Assembly: GCA_964423345.1 (NCBI GenBank)
Contig: CAYREV010000001.1
Span: 100,536-164,535, forward strand
Source: CAYREV01 sp964423345
GTDB lineage: Bacteria; Bacteroidota; Rhodothermia; Balneolales; Balneolaceae
Length of the DNA: 64,000 nt
Reading direction: 5' to 3'
The translations under genes were made by a program, and so were the position numbers. Positions 25,806 through 34,896 of this stretch are shown here, piece by piece. The notes under the pieces are model-generated. The model saw only the letters and a list, made by a program, of their open reading frames with translations, was not told the origin of the DNA and searched no databases. Numbering within the stretch: the first letter of the stretch is position 1; each line of letters starts with the position of its first letter.

Positions 25806-27126
25806 TTATACTGGGTCTTCCCACACTGATGTAGGTGATATTGGCCTTGCGGGCCCGCTCCAAATCGTAGAGGTTGCGTCCGTCGAAGATCACCGCCTTC
25901 TTCATATGGTCCTGGAAGCGGTCGATGGTCGGCCGGCGGAACTCGTTCCACTCGGTGCAGATCACCAGCGCGTCTACCTCCTCGAGAGCTTCCTTCTGGT
26001 TGGCCACGAAGGTGGTGGCCTCGCGCACCTGCTCGCTGGTGGCCTCCTTAAAGGTCTCGATGGCTTCCGGGTCGTAGGCGACCAGCTCGGCCCCGCGGGA
26101 AACCAGCTCTTCGGCCACATAGAGGGCCGGGGCCTCGCGGATATCGTCGGTTTCGGGCTTGAAGGAGAGCCCCCACAGCCCGAACCGCATCCCGGAGAAG
26201 TCGTCGGTCTGGTAGTAGTCTTCCATCTTGGCCACCAGGGAGACTTTCTGGGCCTCGTTGACGGCCATGACCGACTCCAGGATCTTGAAGTCGTAGCCGT
26301 GGCGGCCGGCCGTGTGGTGGATAGCCTGCACGTCCTTCGGGAAGCAGCTGCCCCCGTAGCCGATACCGGCAAACAGGAAGCGCTTGCCGATGCGCGAGTC
26401 GGTGCCGATGCCCCGGCGGATATTGTCGACGTTGGCCCCCACCTTCTCGCAGATGTTGGCAATCTCGTTCATAAAGGTGATCTTGGTGGCCAGCATGGCG
26501 TTGGCGGCGTATTTGGTCAGCTCAGAGCTGCGCTCGTCCATGACAATGATGGGGTTGCCGGAGCGCACGAAGGGCTCATAGAGGGTCTGCATCAGCTCGG
26601 CGGCCCGTTCGCTGGAGGTGCCGATCACCACCCGCTCGGGCTTCATAAAGTCTTCCACGGCGGCTCCCTCCCGCAGGAACTCCGGGTTGGAGACCACATC
26701 AAAGTCGGCGGCGGCCGTCTCGGCCACGGCCTCGCGGACGCGGTCGGCCGTGCCCACCGGCACGGTACTCTTGTTGACGATTACGGTGTAGCCTTCCAGC
26801 AGCGGGCCCAGCTGCCCGGCCACCTTCATGACGGCGCTCAGGTCGGCCTGCCCGTCCCCGCCCGGGGGCGTCGGCAGGCAGAGGAAGATCAGCTCGGCCC
26901 CGCGGGCCGCCCCGGCCAGCTCGGTGGTGAAGGTCAACCGTCCCTCGCGGACCGAGCGGTCAAATATCGACTTCAGGCCCGGCTCGTAGATCGGGATCTG
27001 CCCCTCGCGGAGGCTCTGTACTTTTTTCTCGTCAATGTCTACGCAGGTTACGTCGTTTCCGGAATCGGCGAAACAGGTGCCGCTCACCAGTCCCACATAC
27101 CCCGTCCCTATGACAGCTATATTCAT
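25798..27126 (-). CDS. ugd: UDP-glucose 6-dehydrogenase
   Basis: A 442-residue enzyme that oxidises UDP-glucose to UDP-glucuronate with two NAD+. N-terminal Rossmann motif: VIGTGYVGLVSGTCF. The catalytic Cys lies in GYGGSCFPKDVQA and the substrate-binding Lys in NAMLATKITFMNE. The central EFLREGAAV and C-terminal GLWGLSFKPETDDIRE are standard. GC content is very high through the whole gene, and the reverse strand carries a long open frame only as a by-product of this bias. The gene starts 7 bp after the greA stop. Confidence 0.94.
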   Translation of the reverse strand: MNIAVIGTGYVGLVSGTCFADSGNDVTCVDIDEKKVQSLREGQIPIYEPGLKSIFDRSVREGRLTFTTELAGAARGAELIFLCLPTPPGGDGQADLSAVMKVAGQLGPLLEGYTVIVNKSTVPVGTADRVREAVAETAAADFDVVSNPEFLREGAAVEDFMKPERVVIGTSSERAAELMQTLYEPFVRSGNPIIVMDERSSELTKYAANAMLATKITFMNEIANICEKVGANVDNIRRGIGTDSRIGKRFLFAGIGYGGSCFPKDVQAIHHTAGRHGYDFKILESVMAVNEAQKVSLVAKMEDYYQTDDFSGMRFGLWGLSFKPETDDIREAPALYVAEELVSRGAELVAYDPEAIETFKEATSEQVREATTFVANQKEALEEVDALVICTEWNEFRRPTIDRFQDHMKKAVIFDGRNLYDLERARKANITYISVGRPSINV

Positions 27127-27132
27127 CTTCGG

Positions 27133-27603
27133 TTATCGCTCAATTTTTTTGATTTCCAGTTTTAGTGTTCCGGCGGGCACCTCAACTTCGACAACTTCGC
27201 CGGGAGCCTTACCAAGAATGGCTTTCCCGATAGGTGACTCTATAGATATCTTATTTTCCTTGAAATTCGCTTCGTCTTTGGAGACAAGAGTATATTTCAC
27301 CTCCTTGTCTGCATTATGGTTGTAAATGGTAACCGTCGAAAGCAGATAGGCCTTGTCCGTTTTAATATCTTCCTCATCCAGTATACGAGCATTGGCAAGG
27401 GCATTTTCGAGCTCGGCAATACGCTTTTCCAGCATACCCTGGGCTTCCTTGGCAGCATCATATTCGGCATTTTCGCTGAGGTCACCCTTGGCTCTTGCCT
27501 CTGCTATCTCTTCGGCAATCTCCTTGCGCCCTCGCGACTTTAGGTCCTTCAACTCCTCTTCAAGTTTTTCGAAACCTTCTCGTGATAAGTAATTCTTTTC
27601 CAC
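27133..27603 (-). CDS. greA: Transcription elongation factor GreA
   Basis: A 156-residue GreA. It stimulates RNA cleavage by backtracked RNA polymerase. The N-terminal coiled coil carries the acidic tip in ARAKGDLSENAEYDAAKEAQ, and the C-terminal FKBP-like domain ends with ESPIGKAILGKAPGEVVEVE. Length is typical. It appears to be first in the minus-strand chain running to pta and is divergent from the trmH-like gene. Confidence 0.95.
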   Translation of the reverse strand: MEKNYLSREGFEKLEEELKDLKSRGRKEIAEEIAEARAKGDLSENAEYDAAKEAQGMLEKRIAELENALANARILDEEDIKTDKAYLLSTVTIYNHNADKEVKYTLVSKDEANFKENKISIESPIGKAILGKAPGEVVEVEVPAGTLKLEIKKIER

Positions 27604-27649
27604 AGTTGATAATACTTAAGGTTCAAAATAGCAGTTCGTACAAACAATA

Positions 27650-27670
27650 ATGTCAGCTCAAGGCTGACAT
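27650..27670. promoter_or_regulatory. Inverted repeat in greA/trmH divergent region
   Basis: ATGTCAGC (27650-27657) and GCTGACAT (27663-27670) form a perfect 8-bp stem with a 5-base loop TCAAG, 47 bp upstream of the greA start. No T-tract follows, so an operator or 5'-leader hairpin is more likely than a terminator. Confidence 0.35.
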
Positions 27671-27769
27671 CAGGCTATTTCATAAGGGGCTATAAAATAC
27701 CACGGTTTTAACTCTTTTACCAATGATTAATTTGATATCTTCACTACTCGCTGATTCCGTAAATACAGG

Positions 27770-27777
27770 TATATTTG
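27770..27777 (+). promoter_or_regulatory. Possible Bacteroidota-type -7 box (TAnnTTTG) of the trmH-like gene
   Basis: TATATTTG at 27770-27777 matches the TAnnTTTG -7 element of Bacteroidota sigma-A promoters. It ends only 7 bases before the ATG at 27785, so a transcript starting here would be nearly leaderless. No matching -33 TTG was found at the usual spacing. Confidence 0.25.
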
Positions 27778-27784
27778 CAGATAT

Positions 27785-28321
27785 ATGGCTATCAAAAAAC
27801 GATCAACGAAAGAGATCCTTGAACAGAATCTGGCCCGCGACGTTCCGGATCGCATGCAGGAACTCAAAATTGTGCTGCATGATGTTCGCAGCATGCATAA
27901 TGTGGGTGCGGCATTTCGTAATGCCGACGCTTTCGGCATTGATGAGATCATCCTGTCCGGTTTTACTCCTACCCCGCCCCGCGCTGAAATAACAAAAACC
28001 GCTATAGGAGCCGAAAAGCATGTAGAATGGCAGTACGAAAAAGATATTGGGAGGCGGCTGAATACCATTAAGGAAGCCGGCTATCTGGCTGTCGGACTTG
28101 AACAAACCGACAAGAGCCAGCTGTTACCGGATTTTACTATTCCTCCGGCTAAAAAGATCTGCCTGGTATTCGGTAATGAAGTTACAGGGCTGGATGAGGA
28201 ACTACTCCCTGTTATAGACCGATTTCTTGAAATACCACAGTACGGCCACAAACACTCTCTGAATGTGTCGGTAACCGTCGGAATTGCATTATACGGCTTT
28301 CTGCAGAAGTACTGGAATTAA
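27785..28321 (+). CDS. SpoU/TrmH-family RNA 2'-O-methyltransferase
   Basis: A 178-residue SPOUT methyltransferase. The three SpoU motifs are visible: motif 1 SMHNVGAAFRNADAFGID, motif 2 CLVFGNEVTGLDEELLPV, motif 3 GHKHSLNVSVTVGIALYG. These form the knotted SAM-binding site. The size is that of TrmL/TrmH-like tRNA ribose methyltransferases without an N-terminal substrate-binding domain, but the target RNA and position cannot be assigned. It has a possible near-leaderless promoter and is followed by metG after 78 bp. Confidence 0.88.
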   Translation: MAIKKRSTKEILEQNLARDVPDRMQELKIVLHDVRSMHNVGAAFRNADAFGIDEIILSGFTPTPPRAEITKTAIGAEKHVEWQYEKDIGRRLNTIKEAGYLAVGLEQTDKSQLLPDFTIPPAKKICLVFGNEVTGLDEELLPVIDRFLEIPQYGHKHSLNVSVTVGIALYGFLQKYWN

Positions 28322-28399
28322 TTATCTTTCCTATGATTATCATTTTAGCTTTCAACCTATTATTTTCGCCGATCATATTGAACCAAAAAAGATTTAGCC

Positions 28400-30427
28400 A
28401 TGCCAGAAAGAACACTTGTCACCTCAGCACTTCCTTATGCCAATGGCCCCCTGCATCTCGGTCACCTGGCGGGAGCCTATCTGCCTGCTGATTTATTTGT
28501 CCGGTATCGCCGGTTGACAGGTGATGACATCGTTTATATTTGCGGGTCGGACGAACACGGAGTCGCCATCACCATGGCCGCTGAAAAAGAAGGGGTAACT
28601 CCACAGGATGTAGTTGACAGGTTCCATAAAATAAACAAATCTGCCTTTGAAAAGATCGGCATATCCTTCGATTATTATGGACGAACCAGCTCGCAGGTTC
28701 ACAATGAAACCTCCCAGTCCTTTTTTAAAGAGCTGTATGAAAATAATGTTTTTGTAAAAAAGACAGAGGAACAGCTTTATGATCCCGTTGCCGACATGTT
28801 CCTCCCCGACCGTTATGTCAAGGGTAGGTGTCCCAATTGCGGTTATGAGGAAGCCTATGGTGATCAATGTGAACAATGCGGAACGTCCCTGTCTCCCACC
28901 GATCTGATTGACCCTAAAAGCTCCATTACCGGAGACACCCCGGAAACCAGAAAAACGGAGCACCTATACCTGCCACTGGGAACTTTTCAGCCCAAGCTGG
29001 AAGAGTGGTTAAAAGATCACGAAGACTGGAAACCCAATGTGCTGGGACAGGTTAAAAGCTGGCTTACCGAGGGATTAAGTGATCGGGCAATGACTCGGGA
29101 CCTGAGCTGGGGGGTACCTGTCCCGGTTGAAGGGTTTGAAGATAAAGTGCTTTATGTCTGGTTTGACGCTCCCATCGGCTATATATCTGCCACCAAGGAG
29201 TGGGCCGAAGAGCTGGGAGATCCCGGTAAGTGGAAAGAGTACTGGCAGGATGAAGAGACGGAACTGCTTCATTTTATTGGGAAAGACAATATTGTATTTC
29301 ACTGTATTATCTTCCCCATATTGCTGATGCTTCACGGCGACTACGTCCTTCCCGAAAACGTCCCCAGCAATGAATTCCTGAACCTCGAGGGCAGAAAATT
29401 TTCCACTTCCCGCGGATGGGCCGTTTGGCTTCATGAATACCTGGAGGATTTTGAGCCCGACCTGCTGCGATATGTGCTGGGAACCATACTGCCGGAAACC
29501 AAAGACTCTGATTTCTCCTGGAAAGACTTTCAAAACAAGGTAAACAGTGAACTTGCTGATATCCTGGGGAATTTTATCCATCGAACGACTTCTTTTACCG
29601 TTAACTATTTCGATGGCAAGGTGCCCGAACTCAACAACCCCACGGATAAGGATCTGGAAACCCTCAAACAGATTGAGATACAAAAAGAAAAGATTGCCGA
29701 CAGCTACGAAAAGTTTCGCTTCCGTGATGCCATTGCCGAAACCATGAACCTGGCACGGATCGGCAATAAATATTTTACGGAGATGGAACCATGGCGAAGC
29801 CGAAAGGAAGACCGGGATATATGTGGCAACACCCTGCACGTCTGCCTTCAGATCAGTGCCGCCCTGTCCATCCTTTTTGAGCCCATACTTCCCCACCGGA
29901 TATCCCGGCTTCGCAAACAGCTGGGGCTTGATGAAAAGCTTGGGTGGGATGCTGCGGATGGCCAGCTGCTACAGGCAGGGGATACTATTGAAAAAGGTGA
30001 AATACTTTTTGAAAAGATCGAGGATGAAATTGTTGAAGAGCAACTCAGAAAACTAGAAGAAAAATCAAAGGCTGCACAGATGGAAGGAGATTACGAACCC
30101 CTCAAGAATGAAATCCAATTTAATGATTTTACCAAGATCGATATCAGAGCCGGTAAAGTCATTAAAGCCGAAGAGATCGAAAAAGCCGATAAATTGCTTA
30201 AGCTTACGGTCGACCTGGGCTTTGAAAAACGCACCATCGTATCGGGCATTGCCAATCATTTTGAGGCCGGAAAGCTGGCCGGCCAAAAGGTATGTGTAGT
30301 GGCCAACCTGGCCCCCAAGGCTTTGATGGGGGTAGAAAGCAACGGTATGATCCTGATGGCCGAGGAAGAGGACGGCTCCCTTTCATTCATTGAAACGGAA
30401 GCCAAGCCCGGAAGTCCCGTTAATTAA
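28400..30427 (+). CDS. metG: Methionyl-tRNA synthetase
   Basis: A 675-residue MetRS. The class I HIGH motif is in GPLHLGHLAGAYLPADLF (residues about 15-32), the zinc knuckle is CPNCGYEEAYGDQCEQCG, and the KMSKS equivalent is KFSTSRG. The C-terminal hundred residues (IDIRAGKVIKAEEIEKADKL onward) are the EMAP-II-like tRNA-binding domain, which also drives dimerisation. Length and order match full-length MetG1-type enzymes. Confidence 0.96.
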   Translation: MPERTLVTSALPYANGPLHLGHLAGAYLPADLFVRYRRLTGDDIVYICGSDEHGVAITMAAEKEGVTPQDVVDRFHKINKSAFEKIGISFDYYGRTSSQVHNETSQSFFKELYENNVFVKKTEEQLYDPVADMFLPDRYVKGRCPNCGYEEAYGDQCEQCGTSLSPTDLIDPKSSITGDTPETRKTEHLYLPLGTFQPKLEEWLKDHEDWKPNVLGQVKSWLTEGLSDRAMTRDLSWGVPVPVEGFEDKVLYVWFDAPIGYISATKEWAEELGDPGKWKEYWQDEETELLHFIGKDNIVFHCIIFPILLMLHGDYVLPENVPSNEFLNLEGRKFSTSRGWAVWLHEYLEDFEPDLLRYVLGTILPETKDSDFSWKDFQNKVNSELADILGNFIHRTTSFTVNYFDGKVPELNNPTDKDLETLKQIEIQKEKIADSYEKFRFRDAIAETMNLARIGNKYFTEMEPWRSRKEDRDICGNTLHVCLQISAALSILFEPILPHRISRLRKQLGLDEKLGWDAADGQLLQAGDTIEKGEILFEKIEDEIVEEQLRKLEEKSKAAQMEGDYEPLKNEIQFNDFTKIDIRAGKVIKAEEIEKADKLLKLTVDLGFEKRTIVSGIANHFEAGKLAGQKVCVVANLAPKALMGVESNGMILMAEEEDGSLSFIETEAKPGSPVN

Positions 30428-30543
30428 ATAGTTATTGGATTATTGGGATATCCTTAACATATTTTTTTCGAATTTTGATTGGCATATGATCAGGATCACA
30501 TTACCTTTTGACGGTTTAAGGAAAGAAATTAACACTTAACAAA

Positions 30544-30549
30544 TAAGGA
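30544..30549 (+). promoter_or_regulatory. Shine-Dalgarno sequence deciding a TTG start
   Basis: AAGGAG at 30544-30549 lies 6 bases before TTG at 30556. No ATG follows until codon 11 (within GRGMWNSK), and the TTG-encoded product starts just ahead of the conserved symporter N-terminus. Confidence 0.6.
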
Positions 30550-30555
30550 GATATT

Positions 30556-31905
30556 TTGGCTGTATTAGATTCTTCCGGACGCGGTATGTGGAATTCAAAA
30601 CTGGGCTTTATCCTGGCAGCTGCCGGCTCTGCCGTAGGCCTGGGTAATATCTGGCGTTTCCCCACTGAAGTGGCATCCAACGGCGGTGCCGCGTTTCTGA
30701 TTGTCTATCTGTTATGTACTTTCCTGGTTGGCTTTCCGGTCATGATGGCGGAACTGAGTATCGGAAGGAAGACCCGCAAAAACCCGGTCGGGGCTTTTAA
30801 GGCCCTAAGTTCCAATAAAATCTATCCCCTTATCGGTATGTGGGGTGTTTTGTGCGGGGTGATGATCCTTTCTTTTTATCTGGTTGTGGCGGGATGGACC
30901 GTCAGCTATATTTTTGAGGAGATATTTTACTTTATGGGGATGACCGAATGGGCAGCCTTTATATCCGATACCGGAAACGGTACCATCAATGCCCTGTTTT
31001 CATTGATCTTTATGGGGGCCACTATCTCTATCGTCATAGGGGGTGTCAGTGAAGGTATTGAACGGGCCACAAAATTTTTAATGCCCATGCTGATCGCCAT
31101 ACTGATCGGTATGATCATCTATTCTTTTACCCAGCCGGGCAGCGGCGTTGGACTCAGCGTATATCTGAATCCCGACTTTTCGCAGATAACCCCCCAGTTA
31201 ATCTTTGCGGCCATGGGCCAGGCTTTTTTCTCCCTTTCCCTGGGTATGGGAGCATTGATAACCTATGGCTCCTACCTGGACAGTAAGGAGAATATTCCGC
31301 AAGCGGCAGCTTATGTGACCTTTGCCGATGTAGGAATTGCTTTTCTTGCCGGCATGCTGATCATGCCGGCTATGTATATGGCTCAAGCTCAGGGAGTACC
31401 CATTTTTGATGATTCCGGGAACCTGGTAGCCGGGGTTGCTCTTATCTTCCAGGTCTTGCCGGAACTGTTCCACAATATGGGCGGGGTGCTCGGACTCTTC
31501 TTTGGAGTCACCTTTTTCTTGCTGCTGAGTATGGCTGCACTCACCTCTACCATATCTCTGTTGGAAGTACCGGTCTCCTATGCGATCGACGAGCATAATT
31601 ACACGCGAAAGAAGGCAAGCATCCTGGTAGGCGGGGGCATACTGCTGATCTCCCTCTTTATCTCCTTTGACACCTCCCTGATTGGTACCATCGACCTCAT
31701 CTTCAGCCAGGTAGGATTACCGCTCGGCGGAATCATGATCTGTCTGTTTCTGGCCTATATCTGGAAAACCGAAAATGCACTGGAGGAAATGGAATCGGGC
31801 AATCCCGGTATAAGCACCTCCCTGCTTGGCAGGGTGTGGAGATTCCTGATTATGATCTTCTGTCCCCTGGTTATATTATACAATTTAATTTCTACCCTAA
31901 TATAG
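30556..31905 (+). CDS. Neurotransmitter:sodium symporter (NSS) family transporter
   Basis: A 449-residue membrane protein, LeuT-fold. The N-terminus shows NSKLGFILAAAGSAVGLGNIWRFP (read as two segments), the NSS sodium- and substrate-binding unwound helix 1. About eleven or twelve hydrophobic helices follow, with SFYLVVAGWTVSY and FFSLSLGMGALITYGSYL typical of TM3 and TM6. Bacterial NSS proteins import amino acids with sodium, in line with a marine or halophilic host. The TTG start is supported by an AAGGAG. Confidence 0.9.
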   Translation: MAVLDSSGRGMWNSKLGFILAAAGSAVGLGNIWRFPTEVASNGGAAFLIVYLLCTFLVGFPVMMAELSIGRKTRKNPVGAFKALSSNKIYPLIGMWGVLCGVMILSFYLVVAGWTVSYIFEEIFYFMGMTEWAAFISDTGNGTINALFSLIFMGATISIVIGGVSEGIERATKFLMPMLIAILIGMIIYSFTQPGSGVGLSVYLNPDFSQITPQLIFAAMGQAFFSLSLGMGALITYGSYLDSKENIPQAAAYVTFADVGIAFLAGMLIMPAMYMAQAQGVPIFDDSGNLVAGVALIFQVLPELFHNMGGVLGLFFGVTFFLLLSMAALTSTISLLEVPVSYAIDEHNYTRKKASILVGGGILLISLFISFDTSLIGTIDLIFSQVGLPLGGIMICLFLAYIWKTENALEEMESGNPGISTSLLGRVWRFLIMIFCPLVILYNLISTLI

Positions 31906-31913
31906 AATTGAAC

Positions 31914-31945
31914 CTTGTTATCCTTGCCGACTCCATGTATTTTTG
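31914..31945 (+). promoter_or_regulatory. Possible Bacteroidota-type promoter of efp
   Basis: TATTTTTG at 31938-31945 matches TAnnTTTG and a TTG lies at 31914-31916, 21 bp upstream, close to the expected -33 spacing. The efp ATG is 34 bases downstream. Assignment is by consensus only. Confidence 0.35.
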
Positions 31946-31979
31946 TCCAACAAAATTAAGAAGGATTTAATATTAATTT

Positions 31980-32555
31980 ATGGGTAAGATTTCTACATCC
32001 GACTTTAGGACTGGTATGGTCATCGAAGTAGATAACGAACTGTATTCCATCGTTGACTACCAGCATGTAAAACCGGGGAAAGGCGGTGCTTTTTTACGGA
32101 CCAAGCTTAAAGGAGTCGTTAATGAAAAAAATATTGAAAAAACCTTTAGGTCCGGCGAAAACCTGACCCAGGTAAGAGTTGAACGGCAGCCCTACCAGTT
32201 TCTGTATAAAGATGGCAATCTCTACTACTTTATGCACCAGGAAACATATACGCAGACCCCCCTGGAAGAGGCCAAAATTCAAAAACCACAGTTTTTTGCG
32301 GAAGGACAGGTTTGCACCCTGGTTAAAGATGTAGACAACGAGCGGGTCCTCTATGCCGAACCCCCCGACCATATAACTGCCACGGTAGCCAAGACCGACC
32401 CCGGATTGAGAGGTGATACGGCACAGGGAGGCAGCAAGCCGGCCACACTTGAATCAGGTGCGACCGTACAGGTTCCCCTGTTTATAAATGAAGGGGAGGA
32501 CATTAAAGTTGATACCCGAACTTCAGAATATATAGAAAGAGTAAAATCAAATTAA
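31980..32555 (+). CDS. efp: Translation elongation factor P
   Basis: A 191-residue EF-P, which relieves ribosome stalling at polyproline. It has the KOW-like N-terminal domain with Lys34 in KPGKGGAFLRTKLKG (the site modified in many bacteria), and two OB domains; the C-terminal VPLFINEGEDIKVDTRTSEY is the signature. The modification enzyme is not encoded nearby. accB starts 7 bp after it, a common pairing in bacteria. Confidence 0.96.
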   Translation: MGKISTSDFRTGMVIEVDNELYSIVDYQHVKPGKGGAFLRTKLKGVVNEKNIEKTFRSGENLTQVRVERQPYQFLYKDGNLYYFMHQETYTQTPLEEAKIQKPQFFAEGQVCTLVKDVDNERVLYAEPPDHITATVAKTDPGLRGDTAQGGSKPATLESGATVQVPLFINEGEDIKVDTRTSEYIERVKSN

Positions 32556-32562
32556 TCACATC

Positions 32563-33051
32563 ATGGATTTAAAAGAAATTAAAAAAATACTCGATATGAT
32601 TGCCGAAAGTGAAGTAAACCAGGTGACTATCGAGGAAGGCGACTTCAAGATCAAGGTCAAGAAAACACCGGATATCGAACAGTCATCGATGCCTGCCATG
32701 CCCATGCAATACCAGATGCCACAGGGAGCTCCCCAGCCTCAGCAGCAGGCACCGGCTCAACCCTCTTCCGAAAAGGACTCCGGCGAATCAGAGGCTGAAG
32801 CAAAAGAGGAAGTGTCCGGCAAAACCGTACAATCACCCATAGTGGGCACCTTCTATCGTTCTCCCTCTCCCGATTCTGATCCATTTGTAAATGTGGGCGA
32901 CCAGGTTAATAAAGGTGATACCCTCTGTATTGTAGAGGCTATGAAAATAATGAATGAAATTGAATCGGAATATTCCGGTGAGATCAAGAAAATTCTTGTC
33001 GATAATGGTGAAGCCATAGAATTCGAACAGCCTCTTTTCATTATCGGTTAA
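32563..33051 (+). CDS. accB: Biotin carboxyl carrier protein of acetyl-CoA carboxylase
   Basis: A 162-residue BCCP. An N-terminal helical part is followed by a Pro/Gln/Ala-rich linker (residues about 42-90) and the biotinyl domain with Lys128 in the VEAMKIMNEIE motif. The linker is typical. It is followed by accC after 20 bp, so both belong to the acetyl-CoA carboxylase module for fatty-acid synthesis. Confidence 0.95.
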   Translation: MDLKEIKKILDMIAESEVNQVTIEEGDFKIKVKKTPDIEQSSMPAMPMQYQMPQGAPQPQQQAPAQPSSEKDSGESEAEAKEEVSGKTVQSPIVGTFYRSPSPDSDPFVNVGDQVNKGDTLCIVEAMKIMNEIESEYSGEIKKILVDNGEAIEFEQPLFIIG

Positions 33052-33071
33052 TACAGCATTACTCCTATTTT

Positions 33072-34421
33072 ATGTTTAACAAGATACTTATCGCCAATCG
33101 CGGCGAAATCGCATTACGTATTATTCGAACGTGTAAAGAAATGGGCATTAACACCGTCGCTGTATATTCTACAGCCGACCGGGACAGCCTTCATGTTAAA
33201 TTTGCCGATGAAGCAGTCTGTATAGGTCCCCCACCCAGCAAGGAAAGTTATCTCAAGATTCCAAGCATTATGGCTGCGGCGGAGATCACCAATGCCGAAG
33301 CCATCCATCCGGGATACGGATTCCTGTCTGAGAATGCTGAATTCTCACGCATATGCGAAGAACATGATCTGAAGTTCATAGGTCCTTCACCTGATATGAT
33401 TAACGCTATGGGCGCCAAGGCTTTTGCCAAGGACACCATGAAAAAGAGCGGGGTACCCATCGTGCCCGGAAGTGATGGTGTCGTTGAAAGTTTTGAACAG
33501 GCGAAAGAAATATGCAGGGATATTGAGTATCCGGTAATCATTAAAGCTTCTGCCGGTGGCGGAGGACGTGGCATGCGGGTGGTATTTGAAGAAGATAAGC
33601 TGAAGCAGGCCTGGGACACCTGCCGCAGCGAAGCTGAAACAGCTTTTAATGATCCCACCGTATATATCGAGAAATTTGTTCAAAATCCGCACCATGTGGA
33701 GATACAGGTGCTGGGTGATCAGCATGGCAATGTCATTCACCTCGGAGAACGAGATTGTTCCATGCAGCGCAGACACCAGAAAATCCTCGAAGAGGCTCCC
33801 TCCCCTCTGATGACTCCCGAATTACGGGATAAGATGGGCAATGCGGCAGTAAACGCAGCCTTGGCCGTTAACTATGAAGGTGCCGGTACCGTCGAGTTTC
33901 TGGTTGACGACGACCATAATTTCTATTTCATGGAGATGAACACCCGTATACAGGTGGAGCATCCCGTTACCGAAGAGATTACCGATTACGACCTGGTCGC
34001 CGAACAGATAAAGGCTGCTGCGGGGATAAAAATGGAGAATAAGCCCCTTAAGATGCGCGGCCATTCGATCGAGTGCCGCATTAATGCCGAAGATCCGGCC
34101 CATAATTTCAGGCCTTCGGCAGGTACCATAAATGTCTTCCACACTCCGGGAGGCCACAGTGTGCGTGTAGACACCCACGCCTATACCGGCTACCGAATAC
34201 CCCCGCATTACGATTCCATGATTGCCAAACTGATCGTAAGTGCACCGACACGAGATGAAGCTATCAACCGCATGCGAAGGGCTTTATCTGAATTTGTAAT
34301 CGAAGGGATCAAGACTACCATCCCCTATCACCTGCAGCTGATGGACGACGAGAATTTCCAAAAGGGAACTTTCAGTACCAAATATCTCGAAAACGAATTC
34401 AAGTTTGATCCCGAAAAATAA
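33072..34421 (+). CDS. accC: Biotin carboxylase subunit of acetyl-CoA carboxylase
   Basis: A 449-residue ATP-grasp enzyme that carboxylates biotin on BCCP. N-terminal domain: KILIANRGEIALRIIRTCKE; ATP-grasp glycine loop: KASAGGGGRGMRVV; catalytic region: EMNTRIQVEHPVTEE. The C-terminal biotin carboxylase domain contains GHSIECRINAEDPAHNF. Length is standard. Confidence 0.97.
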   Translation: MFNKILIANRGEIALRIIRTCKEMGINTVAVYSTADRDSLHVKFADEAVCIGPPPSKESYLKIPSIMAAAEITNAEAIHPGYGFLSENAEFSRICEEHDLKFIGPSPDMINAMGAKAFAKDTMKKSGVPIVPGSDGVVESFEQAKEICRDIEYPVIIKASAGGGGRGMRVVFEEDKLKQAWDTCRSEAETAFNDPTVYIEKFVQNPHHVEIQVLGDQHGNVIHLGERDCSMQRRHQKILEEAPSPLMTPELRDKMGNAAVNAALAVNYEGAGTVEFLVDDDHNFYFMEMNTRIQVEHPVTEEITDYDLVAEQIKAAAGIKMENKPLKMRGHSIECRINAEDPAHNFRPSAGTINVFHTPGGHSVRVDTHAYTGYRIPPHYDSMIAKLIVSAPTRDEAINRMRRALSEFVIEGIKTTIPYHLQLMDDENFQKGTFSTKYLENEFKFDPEK

Positions 34422-34456
34422 CATTTCAGATAGTTCTAACGTTTAATCAGTTCCTT

Positions 34457-34837
34457 ATGAGCATTCCAGAAAATTTAAAATATACCCGCGAACATGAATG
34501 GATTCGTGACAATGGTGACGGGACGGCTACCGTCGGCGTAACCGATTTTGCCCAGGGCGAGCTGGGCGACATTGTATTTGTTGAACTCGAGGAGGTCGGC
34601 TTTGAATGTGAACAGGATGAAACATTTGGCACGGTGGAAGCGGTAAAAACAGTTTCAGACTTATACGCCCCTGTATCCGGGGAAATCACGGCGACCAATG
34701 AAGAGCTGGAGGATCGCCCCGAGCTTGTTAATGACGACCCCTACGGGGATGGCTGGATGATCAAGATTAAAATGAATGATCCATCTGAGCTGGAAGAACT
34801 CATGTCGAATGATGAGTACAAAGATATTATTGCCTGA
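34457..34837 (+). CDS. gcvH: Glycine cleavage system H protein
   Basis: A 126-residue lipoyl protein. The lipoylated Lys is Lys64 in FGTVEAVKTVSDLYAP, and the N-terminus EHEWI is the family signature. It shuttles the aminomethyl group from P protein to T protein. The other glycine cleavage genes are not in the window. It starts 35 bp after accC. Confidence 0.96.
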   Translation: MSIPENLKYTREHEWIRDNGDGTATVGVTDFAQGELGDIVFVELEEVGFECEQDETFGTVEAVKTVSDLYAPVSGEITATNEELEDRPELVNDDPYGDGWMIKIKMNDPSELEELMSNDEYKDIIA

Positions 34838-34896
34838 GCCGGGGTGCCGCAATAAACTGCCTTATTAAAACGGACAAAAAAAATTTATCCTTACAC

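Noticed and set aside
24852..27165. Two long open frames on the plus strand (24852-25829 and 25795-27165) opposite ugd and uxs
   Set aside because: They are shadows of the strong G/C bias at third codon positions in the minus-strand genes; the minus-strand proteins carry full catalytic motifs and the plus-strand ones none.
29075..29896. A 273-codon minus-strand frame inside metG
   Set aside because: It is antisense to the conserved MetRS core and has no domain of its own.
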